Source: Tritrichomonas foetus
Lineage: Eukaryota > Parabasalia > Tritrichomonadida > Tritrichomonadidae
DNA: 64,000 nt
Reading direction: 5' to 3'
NCBI GenBank assembly: GCA_001839685.1
Contig: MLAK01000548.1
Span: 1 to 64,000, forward strand
The notes under the pieces are model-generated. The model was not told the origin of the DNA, made no database searches, and saw nothing but the letters and a program-made list of their open reading frames with translations. Below, piece by piece: positions 8,473 to 19,682 of the stretch. A program made the position numbers and the translations under genes. Numbering within the stretch: the stretch's first letter is position 1; each line of letters starts with the position of its first letter.

Positions 8473-11400
8473 ATGAGATCTCACCAAAAAAGATTTCAAG
8501 AAGCCCTCAAAAGATTAGATCGAGAAGTACATACGAAAGCCAGCCTCGGTTTATATTCACATAATAAAACATCACAAGGCACAAAAAATTTATTGCCAAG
8601 AGTTCAATCAACGTCTGATTTAACAGAAACGCTAAAAATTCAGCCGCCATCCTCTCCAACAATGAAAAAAGATAGAACGCCTCGATTTAAGCAAAATAAG
8701 AATGATGAAGAAATTGAAATTATTCGTCAACCACAACCTCCGGAATTGTATAAATCAGCAAATCCACGAAAACTTTCAGCCATGCTCAAAATTCCTCGAG
8801 ATTCTCCTTTAACTGCTCATCCACAAGAAGTGGGTCCTGTTTTATTATGGAAAGATAGAAATATTTTAGATTATTCAAAATTAGAGAAAGAATTGTCAAA
8901 TAAAACATTAAGACTTCATCAACTAGTAACAACTAGTTTTGACACTAAAATTGATGCCAGTCAGACATTACCAATTGATTTCTTTGATTGTAGAAATGAA
9001 GAGCCATTTGAAGAAACGAAAATACGAAATCAAGAACAAAATTTTGTTGCACATGGATCAACAAAAATGAGATATGAAGATGAAATTGAATGGGTTCCTT
9101 GTACAATTTTAGGATTTAATCCACAAAGTTTAACTTTTTATATTGAAGTTGATAATAAATTCAGTGCATTTGATTATACCAAAATGATGAGAAAAGAAGT
9201 TTCAAGATTTAATTTAAGATTTGATAACGAAAATTTAAAATTATTGGAAGAAAGATATAATTTGGCATATGATTTGCGTTCAACTTTTGAACAAAATTTT
9301 AGAACTATTGTATTTTTAGATGCTATAAATTTCCCAGAAAATATAATGAAATTCATGAAACCAGAATTTAAAGAAAAATTACCTGATGATACAATAATCG
9401 AAATAATAAGAACACAAAAAATGCAAATAATTAGAGGATCTTTACAATTAGAAAAAAACTCTCAAATGTTATCACTTATAAATAAATTGAATATTAACAT
9501 AAATGCATTTTCTCCATCTCCAACCAAAAAGTATTTTTCGATACCAACTAGTTTTTCAAAATCATTAAATAAAATCATAAATTATCCAGCGTTTATTTCA
9601 ATTTTGGGATTTATGAAATTAATTCGCTCTATCCATTTAATATGTCAAGATTCACTCGAAAGATTTACTCATTTTTATCATGATTTTTTTAACAATCAAC
9701 TATTGACTATTGAAGAATGGGAAACAAAGAAAATTATTTTTTATAATCAACAAAAGCAATTTTTATTTGACTTAATTGATGAAATAGTCCAGCAAATAAA
9801 CAAAAAAATTGGATATATATTAGATGAGACTAATGGAAATGAAAAATTGAAATCATTTGTTCATATAAAAGAAAGACCAAATCTCCAGTTTTTTGTTACG
9901 GAAAATACTCTCTTTAATAGACTGAAACAAATTATATCAGTAATATTAAAACAATATGCTTTAGACTTACTTCAAACCAATCAAACATTCTTTTTAAGTT
10001 TAATTGATTATGAATACCCACCAATAAAATTCACTGAAGTATCAGAAAAAGATTTTACAACGATTTCATATCAGCCTTCTGAGGATTCAGTTACATGGAA
10101 AAAGCCTAAAATCACTGTTGATTTAAATCCCAACATTGACATAGCTAAGGATATCATCTTAAGTTTTTATAATATAACAAAATCTGTTTTAAGTGAACTC
10201 ATAGATCCATTTGCTGTACTTTTTGAAAAATCGGATGCCAAAAATACATCCTTAATTAAACACACAAAATTCGAGCCATTTTTATTAGCAAATGATTTAA
10301 TTAGTTTTACACCAAAAATACTTCATTTTTCCAACACTGAATTTGATGAATACCATAACGATCTTACATCTCTTTTTATGAATTCTTTCAACTTTCATTT
10401 TAATAAATGCTTTTTTATATTTCCCGAAGTGATTCGAATTACAAACAGCATTAGAGATTTTTTTACTAGGAACACACTTGTATCTCCTGATAACGCTAAT
10501 GACATTTTAACTAATCTCGAGTCCCAAAGTAGCTTTTTCCAAAAACATTTCCCGCAATTTATTAATATTGGAATCTATCAAATTTCATTTTTACAGTTTA
10601 AAAATGAAATCATTGAAATTATTAAAAATTATAGAATAAATTCACTTCAATCAATTTCCAATGATCTTTTAATAATATTGGACAAATTACATAATGACTA
10701 TACAGAATTATCCATGAAATTGAAAATATCAGTTCAATCTCCTGAACAATGGAATTCACTCCAAGATATTCTAGATTCAGTTTTACAAATCCGTGAGCAA
10801 CTCGAAAAGGATGCTGATTATATTAATATTCTTTATAATTTACTATTTACATTGCGTTTTGGACTTGATCCAAATGTTCTTGTTCGTTATTTGAATATTC
10901 AAATGTGGCCAATCTTAATTGATATGGAGCTTGGCCAGGCCATTGCTTTAAGTTCAAAGATGAAAGATTATTATTTAAAGAGTAATCCAGAAACTATACA
11001 TCAATATAATACTGAAGTTGAGAAACTTGAAGAATCTATTAAATCCGAGAAAAATTTGGAATCTCGATTGAAACAACAAAATTATAAACTTCATTTAATG
11101 CAGAAAATTGTTAGAATAGAAGAATTAAATGACAGAATGCAAAGAACAAATTATGATAAATTTGATATTCCAAGAGTTAAGTTATGGTCAATTGTTACTT
11201 TGATTCAATATTCGATCGAAGAATGGCAAAATATTCCAATTAATAATCTTGATTTATATTCAATTAAATCTTCAATCGATGATTACTTAAAGAAACTCAG
11301 ACTTTTAACTCGTTCATTTCGAAAGGATGCAAATTCACTTCGCTTATTAATATCCACAAAAAATGACTTAGAACGACTAAGTCCATTATTTAAAACTTGT

Positions 11401-14400
11401 GCACAGATTATTTCACCAAAATTAAAAGAAATATACAGAAAAAAAATTGAATCAATTATTGGATTTCCTAACTATCCGAATATGACCCTTGAAGAACTTA
11501 AAACTCATGCAGAATTATGTGAAAAATTACAAGAAATACAAACTATTTATCAACAATCTAAATCTGAAGATAAAACTGATATAGAGCTCATTAATTGTGA
11601 GAAAATTGTGCATAATGCGCGATTAGTTTTCACGAAAAAGAAAATAGTTAATATCGAACAACTAATTCCAGAATTACAAGACCAGAAGAATGTGTTACTA
11701 AATATTCAATCCGTAGACAAACTTCCTCCTCAGAAATTGGATGCATCTCAAAAACTAATCCTAGCTATTCAAGAAATTCTTGAATTCCTTGATCTTCTTT
11801 CAACAATTCAAGAATTAATCTCAATTCTATCTCCATTAGGGAAAGTTTCATCCCTTAAAGAAGAAGCAGATGAAATATCCAATATTTCTAAAAATTATAA
11901 TGAGCAAATAAAACAATTAATTAATAATCCAGTTTTAATTGGGTATGCCACTAAACAAATAAATATTATTAATCTTCAAAATATACACCAAAGGATTAAA
12001 AAATCTCATCAGAAATTAATTGATTTAGTATCAGAAATGAGAACAAAAGATGCACGATTATTACTAGTTCCAGATTCTCAGATAATTAACATATTCACTG
12101 ATGATATTTCTGTTAAATGTAAGATATTAACAATTGCATTTCCAGGAATCAAAACATGGGTAATTAGTTCATCTAATATTCTTACAGCTGTTGATCTTGA
12201 ATGTGATGATATTTTGTATTTTACTGAGCCAATATGTATGAATGATTCTATTATAGATTTACTTCCCAAAATTGAATTAAAGTTACAAAATGCAATGAAA
12301 ACTGCATATTTTGAAGAAAATTGTATTGGAAAACTGCCAATACAACTTTGCTTTTTAAAGATAATGAATAATCCAGATATTTCATTCGAACCAACGAAAA
12401 TGAGTAAACAGAAATCCATAATATTACATATGTTTCAGCAAACTGTGAAGGCGACATCAAAAAAGATAGAAATAATTACAGATGAAAAGAATGAAGTTCT
12501 ATTGAAAGCAGGTGATCGTACAATCAAATATGGCTTTCACGTTTCACACACCAATTCCTATTTGTTATCTCCGAGTTTATACTCAATGATGCATGATATA
12601 ATATCTTCATATAATTCAAATTGCCCATTTTTAATTCATTCTCATATTTATTCTGTATCTACAAATTTAATTCAACTCTTTTCATATCTAACCGGAAGAT
12701 TATGCTATATTATTCATCCTACAGTGTCCACGATTATTTCACGCTTTCCAGATATTGTTTCTCGGTTTATGAATCTCGATGTTAATGTATGTCTTGATGA
12801 AGTTGAGATATATACGTTAAAGCAAATGTTTGAAATTACAATGCTAATGAAAAGCCCAATGTTTTGTTCACTTACTGCAAATACCGTCCCATCTGTTCTG
12901 CAATCTGGTAAGCAATACTATTTCATTCCATTAACTTCCATCCAAGCACATTTGGAATATATATCCCCAATAATATTTCCGAATCAAGCAAAAGAAATTA
13001 ACGTTTTGACACAGACATTAACAAAATATATACACTTAGGAATCATTCAACACAATTTAGAACAAAGTTTTTTAAATGGAGATGAACTGTTCAATACAGA
13101 TTTTATTGCTAATATCCGCATGTTAATCCCACATGATATTTTTGAAAGTATAACTCCTGATATTATTGATAAAGTGTCATATGTTGATAAGAAAAACAAA
13201 ACTCCTGGTAAATTAATCTTATCTACTCAAGATTTTGTGAATGGTGTTGAAGTTATATCACAACAGTTTAAACGCAATGTGCATTTAATGATGGTTGTAG
13301 GTCCGCCATTTTCTGGAATCACCACATGCATTCAAACATCAGCCCAATTAAATAATATTCATTGCATCTCATTAGTTTTTTCGACAGAAAATTGGATTAA
13401 AAGTTTATTTGAAGCATTAAAAAATGTTGATGATAAACCATTTGTGCTTCATATTTTGCTTCCATTTGATAAGTTCTTTCTGGCTCATGCTTCTTCATTG
13501 ATGCAAAAAAGTATTTTATGCGAAGATGATAATTCTTTTCTCCAAATTAGCTCAAAGATATTTATTGTATTTGAAATGATTACACCTGTACTTTTAGCAA
13601 CACAAATTCCTATACCAGTATTTACATTTTCCACACCTTTAGTAAAACCATCAGAACTCCTACATTATTGGATGGTGAGTAATAAATTGAATATGGAATA
13701 TGATGACAGAGAATTTGTTAGAGCAATAGTATCGAATATCATTGAGACATCTTTTCAACTCCATGTTTTTTATACTTTATTTTCTACTCTATATGATGAT
13801 TTCCCGAATTTCAATCGAGAGTCTTTATCTGTAATGATCGGTTATTGCATTTTTTGGTCAAAGGTTAACGAATTTACGAATATTGATGAATGGAATGAAT
13901 ATTCTAATACAATTAAATCTTGTATTAAAGAACTTAATGAATTTCCATTGCCATTATACGATTATATTTTTGTTGATCAGAAACAAAAACAAGAAGAGTC
14001 TATATTTGAACTTTGTAATGTGTATAAAAATCCAAATACCGTTATTTTTGATGAAATCATGATATCTCATTATTCAGAATATCATTGTGGAAGAATTTCT
14101 GCGACTAATATTCCAACTCCTCAATTTATGCATTGTATTCAACAAATTCCACGATTGCTGAAAAAAGATAAATCTGTAATGATTATTGGCAAGCAAGGAA
14201 CTGGAAAATCAACAATATCAAGATATTTATCGAGTCGATTCCAAGAACCTCAATATAAAACATTGTATTTTGATGGATGTACTTTATCAGAAACCGAACT
14301 TTTAAATCAATTGATTGCTGTTTCTATCCTTACAATTGATGGTGTGATAATTCCGAAAGAAAATATGGTTTGTATTACACATATTGATCCATTACCGTTA

Positions 14401-17400
14401 AATAGTCCAATTTATGGTATTGTTTTATCCATAATTAAAACAGGAAATGCAATAATCAATAATAAAATTGTGACATTCAAAAAATTTTTGTTTGTACTTT
14501 GCTTGGAACAATTTGATTATCAACTTTCTACATGCTGTCATCCTGTCTCACTTAAGCCTTATTCTGACCAAGATTTCTTGTTTATTGCACAGGAAACAAT
14601 ATCTCGAATCTTATTTAAGCGGTCATTCACATCTGCCCAAGTATCACATATATGTTCAAATTTACCACAGACAGTCCCATTCATTGTTGATATGATTCAA
14701 AAATACAGTGATGTAAGATATCTCCACTTTTTCTTTAAAATAATTCGAAGTGTAGAAAATATAAATAATACTCAATCTATTGACATTCTGGATTTCTTTA
14801 AATGGAAAATGATCAAATTACTTCCACATTCAAGCTCTCTTCCATTTAAAAATACACAAGAGTATGAATTAGCTGTTTCTAGTAACACTAATGCATCAGA
14901 TAAAAAGAGTTATGTTTATAAAATTCAAACTAAAGATCATATACAATTTGAAGAGGCTGTTTCACCTTTTGTTCACCTATTTTTGCATAATATATCTATT
15001 AATGATGAATCACTTTCTTATATTTCTTTTGTATTAGACACAGTTTTATCAGTAAATTCTCATGCAATGATTGTAAATGATCTACACTTAGACTATGAAA
15101 CCTTAACACAATTTGCTTCATCAATGGTCTCCGCCCAATTTATTGTATATCATTCCGAACAACAACTTACTTCCATTATCAAGGATTCTATCATATCATC
15201 TCAACCAATTATTTTATATTGTAGAAAACCAGATACTTTATTATTATCATTCATCTCGAATGGCTTGAAAACCAATGACATCGAAAAATTCGTAAATTGT
15301 TTGAACGATTCTGAAATAATTGAAAAAATTGAATATGTTAAAAGCAATCAATGCTCTTTCCCATACGCTCATTTAACAGATGGTTTAGATTCTGATAGTG
15401 AAAATTGTGACAAAACAAATACATCATCAGAAAATAATATCTTTTATCCAGAACTAACAAATTCTCAAGCTGTAACTCATCGAATGAAATCAGCTGATTT
15501 CTCTTTTCTTCAATTACATTTCTTTAGAAATATTCATATGTTTTTTAATGTTAACTTAGAAGAAGAAATAAATGAAAATGATAAATCTTTATTAAACAAA
15601 TGGAATAACAGTGATAAAATTCCGAATACAGATAATATCCTTCTTCAACATCTGTTTAATGTTATGATTCGCTTTAAAGATAAAGCATTTGTAAATATTT
15701 ATCATCAACTTCCAAAAGTAATCAAAAGATATAATTTTATTATTGATATTGTTAATAAATATATCAATCAAAGGCATATTTTTGTTCAACAAATTTTAGT
15801 TGTTATCAATGCCATTGAAACATCAATTTCTGATACATCTGATTTAATTTCGTCTACCAAAAGACAAATAGAAATGGATGAAGCTTTCCTTTCAACACAT
15901 ATTCAAGCAGTCAGATATCGACAATCTATTGTTACAGATCTTACAGGAGAATTGGCAAGAAATAAGGTTGAACTAGAGCAAATTAATGCTAAAGATGCTG
16001 AATATACTGCTTATAAGCAAAAAGATTCTGCCAATACTGGTGCATTGGTTGATCAAGCTACTAAAAAAGTAGTAAAGGCATTTACTCAAGAAGAACAGTA
16101 TAAATTATATATCCAACAGAATCCATCAGCTGCTGTACGTCATCTTTTTAATACATACTGCATATTACGAGAATTTACACCACGTGAAGATAATGATTAC
16201 TGGCCAGAAGCACGTGTTTTATTAAAGAGTGGCCGTTTTCATCGTACAATAACTGTCTTTGATAAAAATAATATCAAGAAAAATGTAATTTTACAATTTG
16301 ATGTTATGATGAACTCACCTTTAATTAAAGAAGAAAATTTCCCTAATAATTCCGCTTGTCGAGCATTGGCTTCATGGATTATCGCAGTTCACAAACATAC
16401 TCAAAGCACATCTTTTAATTCTACTGTTTCTCAAGAAATATTAGAATTGATGAAATCTAAAACTAGAAAAGAAGATGAAATTAATGAACTTGAAAAGAAA
16501 TTAAAAGAAGCTCAAGATGATCTAAGTAAACATGAAAAAAGCCTTGAAGAACTAAAAGAGAAATTGAAACAAGAAAATATACTTTTAGCTAATATATCAT
16601 CATATAATGAAATATCTAATAAAGTTAGCCAGTGTTTCAATTATGTAAAAGAAGATTTAAATTCATTTTCTGAAGGAGAAATAAAGAAAGGCCAAAATCT
16701 ACGAGGATTTGTACTTTTCGAAGTAATTAAGTCAGTTGTATATCCTTTGTTTCCATTAAATGTGAAGCCAACAATTGAAAAAACGTTAAATGAATATATG
16801 GAAGATTCTGCAATTAATCCATCTTTCTTTATATCACTGAAAGATATTTTAGGTAATGATAATCCATTAGTTTTATCGATTTTATCAGGTGACCGCTTAA
16901 TTGCTGTTTTTGATCCAAATGACTCCGAATATGATTTAATCAATTCGAGCTCAATTCCTGCTTTATCTAAGTTTGAATTTTTAATTACAAATCCTTATTC
17001 ACAATCTTTTAAACAAGACGTTGAGAGTTCTAGCGAAAGTGGAAAAGTTTTAATTATTTTGCATGCTGATACAATAATTCATGATCCATTTTTTGCATCT
17101 ATCACCAGTGAATCAGTAAAATCGTCTATTATTTTTGGGAAAATTATTAATGTGAATCCAGATTTTCGTGTTGTATTCTTTATAGATCGTCCTCCACAAT
17201 CTTTAAATCCACATATCAAATTCCTTTCTTCTAGCACAGTTTCTAAGTCAAAATTAGATTCTATTTTAATTAAAGATCAAGCTCCAATTTTATTAAATCA
17301 AAAATTCAATAATTCTGAAATGATGCTTCAAGCTCAAAAAGAAAATTTATATCAATCATTCCAACATTTGTATGGTGAATTACAAAAAATTCATTCATTT

Positions 17401-18102
17401 GATTCATCCATTCTTCAAGATGTTCTTTTGCAATCTGAACTCCTTCAAAATTCGCTTAAATTATATAATGATTCAAAATTTATGTTGCAGCATGCTTTAG
17501 ATGGTTTTGAATGGGTTATTCCTATTTCATCAGAAATAGCTGGATTAATCGAAAAACTTCAAAATTTATATAAAATTTCTCCTTTATATTTATTCCCTTT
17601 ATCAAAAATCAAAGAAATCATTGAGAATATAAATACACCCAAAGCGGAAATAATTGAAGCTTTTTTACAAAAAATTGTGTCATCAATTTTAAAAAATCAT
17701 CTATGGGGAATTAATATGACGAAAAATACTAAATTGTCATTAGATCGTTTTATTTCTTCAAAAATAAATATTTTACATTATATTGACATTGTATTTGCAA
17801 CTGAATTTCTCATAAACTATGAAAAAAGTTATAATAATATAAAATTAATCACATATTCAATCGATTCACATTCATCTATTGATATTCACACAATTCAAAA
17901 AATGTTAATTTCTGAAAGCAATGTTATTGTTCTTTCATTTTTAGAAGAAAATATCAAAGTTGCCTTTTCAATCAATGAATTAATATGTTCTCAACCTCAA
18001 GAAACATGGAATGAAAAATCTCTACTTTTTATAACTATAGATAACTCTTTTGAATTACCTGCTCATGTTATTTTAAAGAGTAATTTATTAGCGATAGAAT
18101 AA
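8473..18102 (+). CDS. Divergent dynein heavy chain-like protein
   Basis: A 3209-residue protein, shorter than typical dynein heavy chains (about 4000-4600). The order of parts is that of a dynein. There is an alpha-helical tail and linker, with VPDSQIINIF near residue 1197 in place of FxFLSNDELLEIL. The AAA1 region follows, opened by YGFHVSHTNSYLLSP near 1353. AAA2 is at 1610 and AAA3 at 1906. A two-helix coiled-coil stalk lies at about 2445-2710, and AAA5-like sequence comes after it. The AAA1 P loop is absent (CPFLIHSHIYSVSTNLIQ in its place), AAA2 reads GPPFSGITT without the Walker Lys, and no P loop is seen at AAA4; only AAA3 has a full Walker A (GKQGTGKST). The C terminus stops early, with little left of AAA6. 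Normal force production needs AAA1, so this is probably a non-motile or regulatory dynein paralogue. The ATG at 8473 is the first in frame. Confidence 0.85.
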   Translation: MRSHQKRFQEALKRLDREVHTKASLGLYSHNKTSQGTKNLLPRVQSTSDLTETLKIQPPSSPTMKKDRTPRFKQNKNDEEIEIIRQPQPPELYKSANPRKLSAMLKIPRDSPLTAHPQEVGPVLLWKDRNILDYSKLEKELSNKTLRLHQLVTTSFDTKIDASQTLPIDFFDCRNEEPFEETKIRNQEQNFVAHGSTKMRYEDEIEWVPCTILGFNPQSLTFYIEVDNKFSAFDYTKMMRKEVSRFNLRFDNENLKLLEERYNLAYDLRSTFEQNFRTIVFLDAINFPENIMKFMKPEFKEKLPDDTIIEIIRTQKMQIIRGSLQLEKNSQMLSLINKLNININAFSPSPTKKYFSIPTSFSKSLNKIINYPAFISILGFMKLIRSIHLICQDSLERFTHFYHDFFNNQLLTIEEWETKKIIFYNQQKQFLFDLIDEIVQQINKKIGYILDETNGNEKLKSFVHIKERPNLQFFVTENTLFNRLKQIISVILKQYALDLLQTNQTFFLSLIDYEYPPIKFTEVSEKDFTTISYQPSEDSVTWKKPKITVDLNPNIDIAKDIILSFYNITKSVLSELIDPFAVLFEKSDAKNTSLIKHTKFEPFLLANDLISFTPKILHFSNTEFDEYHNDLTSLFMNSFNFHFNKCFFIFPEVIRITNSIRDFFTRNTLVSPDNANDILTNLESQSSFFQKHFPQFINIGIYQISFLQFKNEIIEIIKNYRINSLQSISNDLLIILDKLHNDYTELSMKLKISVQSPEQWNSLQDILDSVLQIREQLEKDADYINILYNLLFTLRFGLDPNVLVRYLNIQMWPILIDMELGQAIALSSKMKDYYLKSNPETIHQYNTEVEKLEESIKSEKNLESRLKQQNYKLHLMQKIVRIEELNDRMQRTNYDKFDIPRVKLWSIVTLIQYSIEEWQNIPINNLDLYSIKSSIDDYLKKLRLLTRSFRKDANSLRLLISTKNDLERLSPLFKTCAQIISPKLKEIYRKKIESIIGFPNYPNMTLEELKTHAELCEKLQEIQTIYQQSKSEDKTDIELINCEKIVHNARLVFTKKKIVNIEQLIPELQDQKNVLLNIQSVDKLPPQKLDASQKLILAIQEILEFLDLLSTIQELISILSPLGKVSSLKEEADEISNISKNYNEQIKQLINNPVLIGYATKQINIINLQNIHQRIKKSHQKLIDLVSEMRTKDARLLLVPDSQIINIFTDDISVKCKILTIAFPGIKTWVISSSNILTAVDLECDDILYFTEPICMNDSIIDLLPKIELKLQNAMKTAYFEENCIGKLPIQLCFLKIMNNPDISFEPTKMSKQKSIILHMFQQTVKATSKKIEIITDEKNEVLLKAGDRTIKYGFHVSHTNSYLLSPSLYSMMHDIISSYNSNCPFLIHSHIYSVSTNLIQLFSYLTGRLCYIIHPTVSTIISRFPDIVSRFMNLDVNVCLDEVEIYTLKQMFEITMLMKSPMFCSLTANTVPSVLQSGKQYYFIPLTSIQAHLEYISPIIFPNQAKEINVLTQTLTKYIHLGIIQHNLEQSFLNGDELFNTDFIANIRMLIPHDIFESITPDIIDKVSYVDKKNKTPGKLILSTQDFVNGVEVISQQFKRNVHLMMVVGPPFSGITTCIQTSAQLNNIHCISLVFSTENWIKSLFEALKNVDDKPFVLHILLPFDKFFLAHASSLMQKSILCEDDNSFLQISSKIFIVFEMITPVLLATQIPIPVFTFSTPLVKPSELLHYWMVSNKLNMEYDDREFVRAIVSNIIETSFQLHVFYTLFSTLYDDFPNFNRESLSVMIGYCIFWSKVNEFTNIDEWNEYSNTIKSCIKELNEFPLPLYDYIFVDQKQKQEESIFELCNVYKNPNTVIFDEIMISHYSEYHCGRISATNIPTPQFMHCIQQIPRLLKKDKSVMIIGKQGTGKSTISRYLSSRFQEPQYKTLYFDGCTLSETELLNQLIAVSILTIDGVIIPKENMVCITHIDPLPLNSPIYGIVLSIIKTGNAIINNKIVTFKKFLFVLCLEQFDYQLSTCCHPVSLKPYSDQDFLFIAQETISRILFKRSFTSAQVSHICSNLPQTVPFIVDMIQKYSDVRYLHFFFKIIRSVENINNTQSIDILDFFKWKMIKLLPHSSSLPFKNTQEYELAVSSNTNASDKKSYVYKIQTKDHIQFEEAVSPFVHLFLHNISINDESLSYISFVLDTVLSVNSHAMIVNDLHLDYETLTQFASSMVSAQFIVYHSEQQLTSIIKDSIISSQPIILYCRKPDTLLLSFISNGLKTNDIEKFVNCLNDSEIIEKIEYVKSNQCSFPYAHLTDGLDSDSENCDKTNTSSENNIFYPELTNSQAVTHRMKSADFSFLQLHFFRNIHMFFNVNLEEEINENDKSLLNKWNNSDKIPNTDNILLQHLFNVMIRFKDKAFVNIYHQLPKVIKRYNFIIDIVNKYINQRHIFVQQILVVINAIETSISDTSDLISSTKRQIEMDEAFLSTHIQAVRYRQSIVTDLTGELARNKVELEQINAKDAEYTAYKQKDSANTGALVDQATKKVVKAFTQEEQYKLYIQQNPSAAVRHLFNTYCILREFTPREDNDYWPEARVLLKSGRFHRTITVFDKNNIKKNVILQFDVMMNSPLIKEENFPNNSACRALASWIIAVHKHTQSTSFNSTVSQEILELMKSKTRKEDEINELEKKLKEAQDDLSKHEKSLEELKEKLKQENILLANISSYNEISNKVSQCFNYVKEDLNSFSEGEIKKGQNLRGFVLFEVIKSVVYPLFPLNVKPTIEKTLNEYMEDSAINPSFFISLKDILGNDNPLVLSILSGDRLIAVFDPNDSEYDLINSSSIPALSKFEFLITNPYSQSFKQDVESSSESGKVLIILHADTIIHDPFFASITSESVKSSIIFGKIINVNPDFRVVFFIDRPPQSLNPHIKFLSSSTVSKSKLDSILIKDQAPILLNQKFNNSEMMLQAQKENLYQSFQHLYGELQKIHSFDSSILQDVLLQSELLQNSLKLYNDSKFMLQHALDGFEWVIPISSEIAGLIEKLQNLYKISPLYLFPLSKIKEIIENINTPKAEIIEAFLQKIVSSILKNHLWGINMTKNTKLSLDRFISSKINILHYIDIVFATEFLINYEKSYNNIKLITYSIDSHSSIDIHTIQKMLISESNVIVLSFLEENIKVAFSINELICSQPQETWNEKSLLFITIDNSFELPAHVILKSNLLAIE
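14188..14214 (+). other. Only canonical Walker A of the dynein-like protein (AAA3)
   Basis: Encodes GKQGTGKST at residues 1906-1914 of the dynein-like protein. This is the only complete GxxGxGKS/T in the 3209 residues; the AAA1, AAA2 and AAA4 equivalents are degenerate. Confidence 0.85.
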
Positions 18103-18135
18103 ATAAACTTGTTTATTTTAGTGATATTGAATCAA

Positions 18136-18214
<79 letters not shown>

Positions 18215-18520
18215 CCCTAAATTTCGGAATATATCATGTTATTTATTATTGAATAAATTTTAATATATAATCTTTGAATCTCATTACACTTTGTGATGTT
18301 TTCATATTTCTGAAAAATAGTTCAAAGTAGAATGATAAAAAGAAATATATGAGGTAAAAACAATTTCACTAATATAATTTTAAAAAACAATAAATGATTG
18401 CCATATAACATAATATATTCTATCTGTGTAGTTAATCATTTCTATGATTTGTTTATTTTTGAAAATAAATATGTATTTCATTTGTGCCAAGGGATTTTCA
18501 TTTTGATTCAGTTTGTAATT
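18103..18520. other. Convergent spacer with long T run
   Basis: 418 nt between the dynein-like gene and the convergent methyltransferase gene. It is dominated by the T run at 18138-18209. The remainder is AT-rich, with no gene visible. Confidence 0.5.
18138..18209 (+). repeat. Homopolymer of 72 T
   Basis: An uninterrupted run of T, 36 nt after the dynein-like stop codon. It lies in the 3' flank, where read slippage is common, so the exact length may reflect assembly. Confidence 0.9.
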
Positions 18521-19495
18521 TCAATTATATTTTTCATTTTCTTTTCCATCTTCTTTTTCTTTTTCATTTTCATTTACTTTTCCACCTTCTTTTTCATTTC
18601 CATTTTCATTCTCTATTTCATTTATTTTGTGATTTTTTATTTTATTTCCATTTTCATTTTCATTGGATTTAGGTTCGTTGATATGACTTTCAATTTCTTT
18701 ATTTTCATCTTCAAGAAAACCTTCTTCCTCCTCTTCTTCTTCCTCCCATTCTTCTTCTTCTTCCCATTCTTCTTCCTCCTCCAAATCTTCTTCGTATTCA
18801 TATTCGTATTGCTCTGCATTTTCTTTTTCAAACAAGTCCTTGTCGATTTCTGGATTCAATTTCTGGAAAATATAAACATAATGAAAAGAATTATCTTTTT
18901 GTGGATTTGGTAAAATCATTGGCTTGTGAAGATGCCAGTGAAGTTGACAACTTTCAAAAATAAAAATGCGTGAATCAGGTTTTCCATACGAAATCAAGAA
19001 AAATAAACCACCTGATTTTAAAACTCGTGCTACTTCTGTAAGTGTGAGCACAACAGAGTCTATTGGTGAATCACCACACAAAATTGCATCGATTGTACCT
19101 TTGTCAAAAACAACATCAAACGACTCTGATTCAAAACTCATTTTTGTGCAATCCATTAGGTGCCATGATAGCTTATCATTATCTTTATACTGCTTTTTCA
19201 TTTGGTCAATCACAATTGATGAAAAATCAATTGAGACAACATGCTTAAATGTGGTTTGTGTCATATCATATGACATTGTGGAATTTCCACATCCAATGTT
19301 TAAAACGGATTCATCACCTGTGAAAAAAGGGTGAAATGCTGGATATAAATCAGACCAATTTTGATACCAGTCAAATTCTTCTGGAAGTTGGTATCGGGAA
19401 TCCCAATAGCCTACATCCCCATAATTCGGTGGTGGATCCTCTTCTTCGTTTAATTCTTCTTCACTATTATCGAAATTTTTATCTTCCTCATTCAT
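18521..19495 (-). CDS. EEF1AKMT4-like methyltransferase with acidic tail
   Basis: A 324-residue protein. Residues about 30-190 form a class I SAM-dependent methyltransferase of the EEF1AKMT4/METTL13 type: YWDSRYQLPEEFDWYQNW at the start (the family's YWDxRY...YDW), motif I VLNIGCGNSTMSYDM, the acidic motif SIDFSS, then DCTKMSFESESFDVVFDKGT and VARVLKSGGLFFLIS. Family members methylate lysines of translation elongation factor 1A; the substrate here is inferred. After the domain comes a low-complexity tail of about 100 residues, almost all Glu, Asp, Asn and Lys. The frame extends 17 codons further through a TTG with a hydrophobic stretch; I use the ATG at 19495, which begins MNEEDKNFDNSEEEL. 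Confidence 0.85.
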   Translation of the reverse strand: MNEEDKNFDNSEEELNEEEDPPPNYGDVGYWDSRYQLPEEFDWYQNWSDLYPAFHPFFTGDESVLNIGCGNSTMSYDMTQTTFKHVVSIDFSSIVIDQMKKQYKDNDKLSWHLMDCTKMSFESESFDVVFDKGTIDAILCGDSPIDSVVLTLTEVARVLKSGGLFFLISYGKPDSRIFIFESCQLHWHLHKPMILPNPQKDNSFHYVYIFQKLNPEIDKDLFEKENAEQYEYEYEEDLEEEEEWEEEEEWEEEEEEEEGFLEDENKEIESHINEPKSNENENGNKIKNHKINEIENENGNEKEGGKVNENEKEKEDGKENEKYN

Positions 19496-19682
19496 GTTAA
19501 ACAGACCATTTATCAACAGAAAAATTAAAAAACGACTTTTTGCCAAAACATCAAATTCAGCATGGAAAAAAAACGAAAGAAATGAAAACTATATTTAATT
19601 ACTACAATAAAAAAACAGAGGTTTCAGAGGTTTTTTCGCATAAGTTTTTACTGTAATAGTAATGAGAACTGCGACCAGTTTT

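Noticed and set aside
18398..18913. Phe/Ile-rich plus-strand open frame
   Set aside because: It is the antisense of the acidic Glu/Asn/Lys tail of the methyltransferase; poly-Glu read backwards gives poly-Phe.
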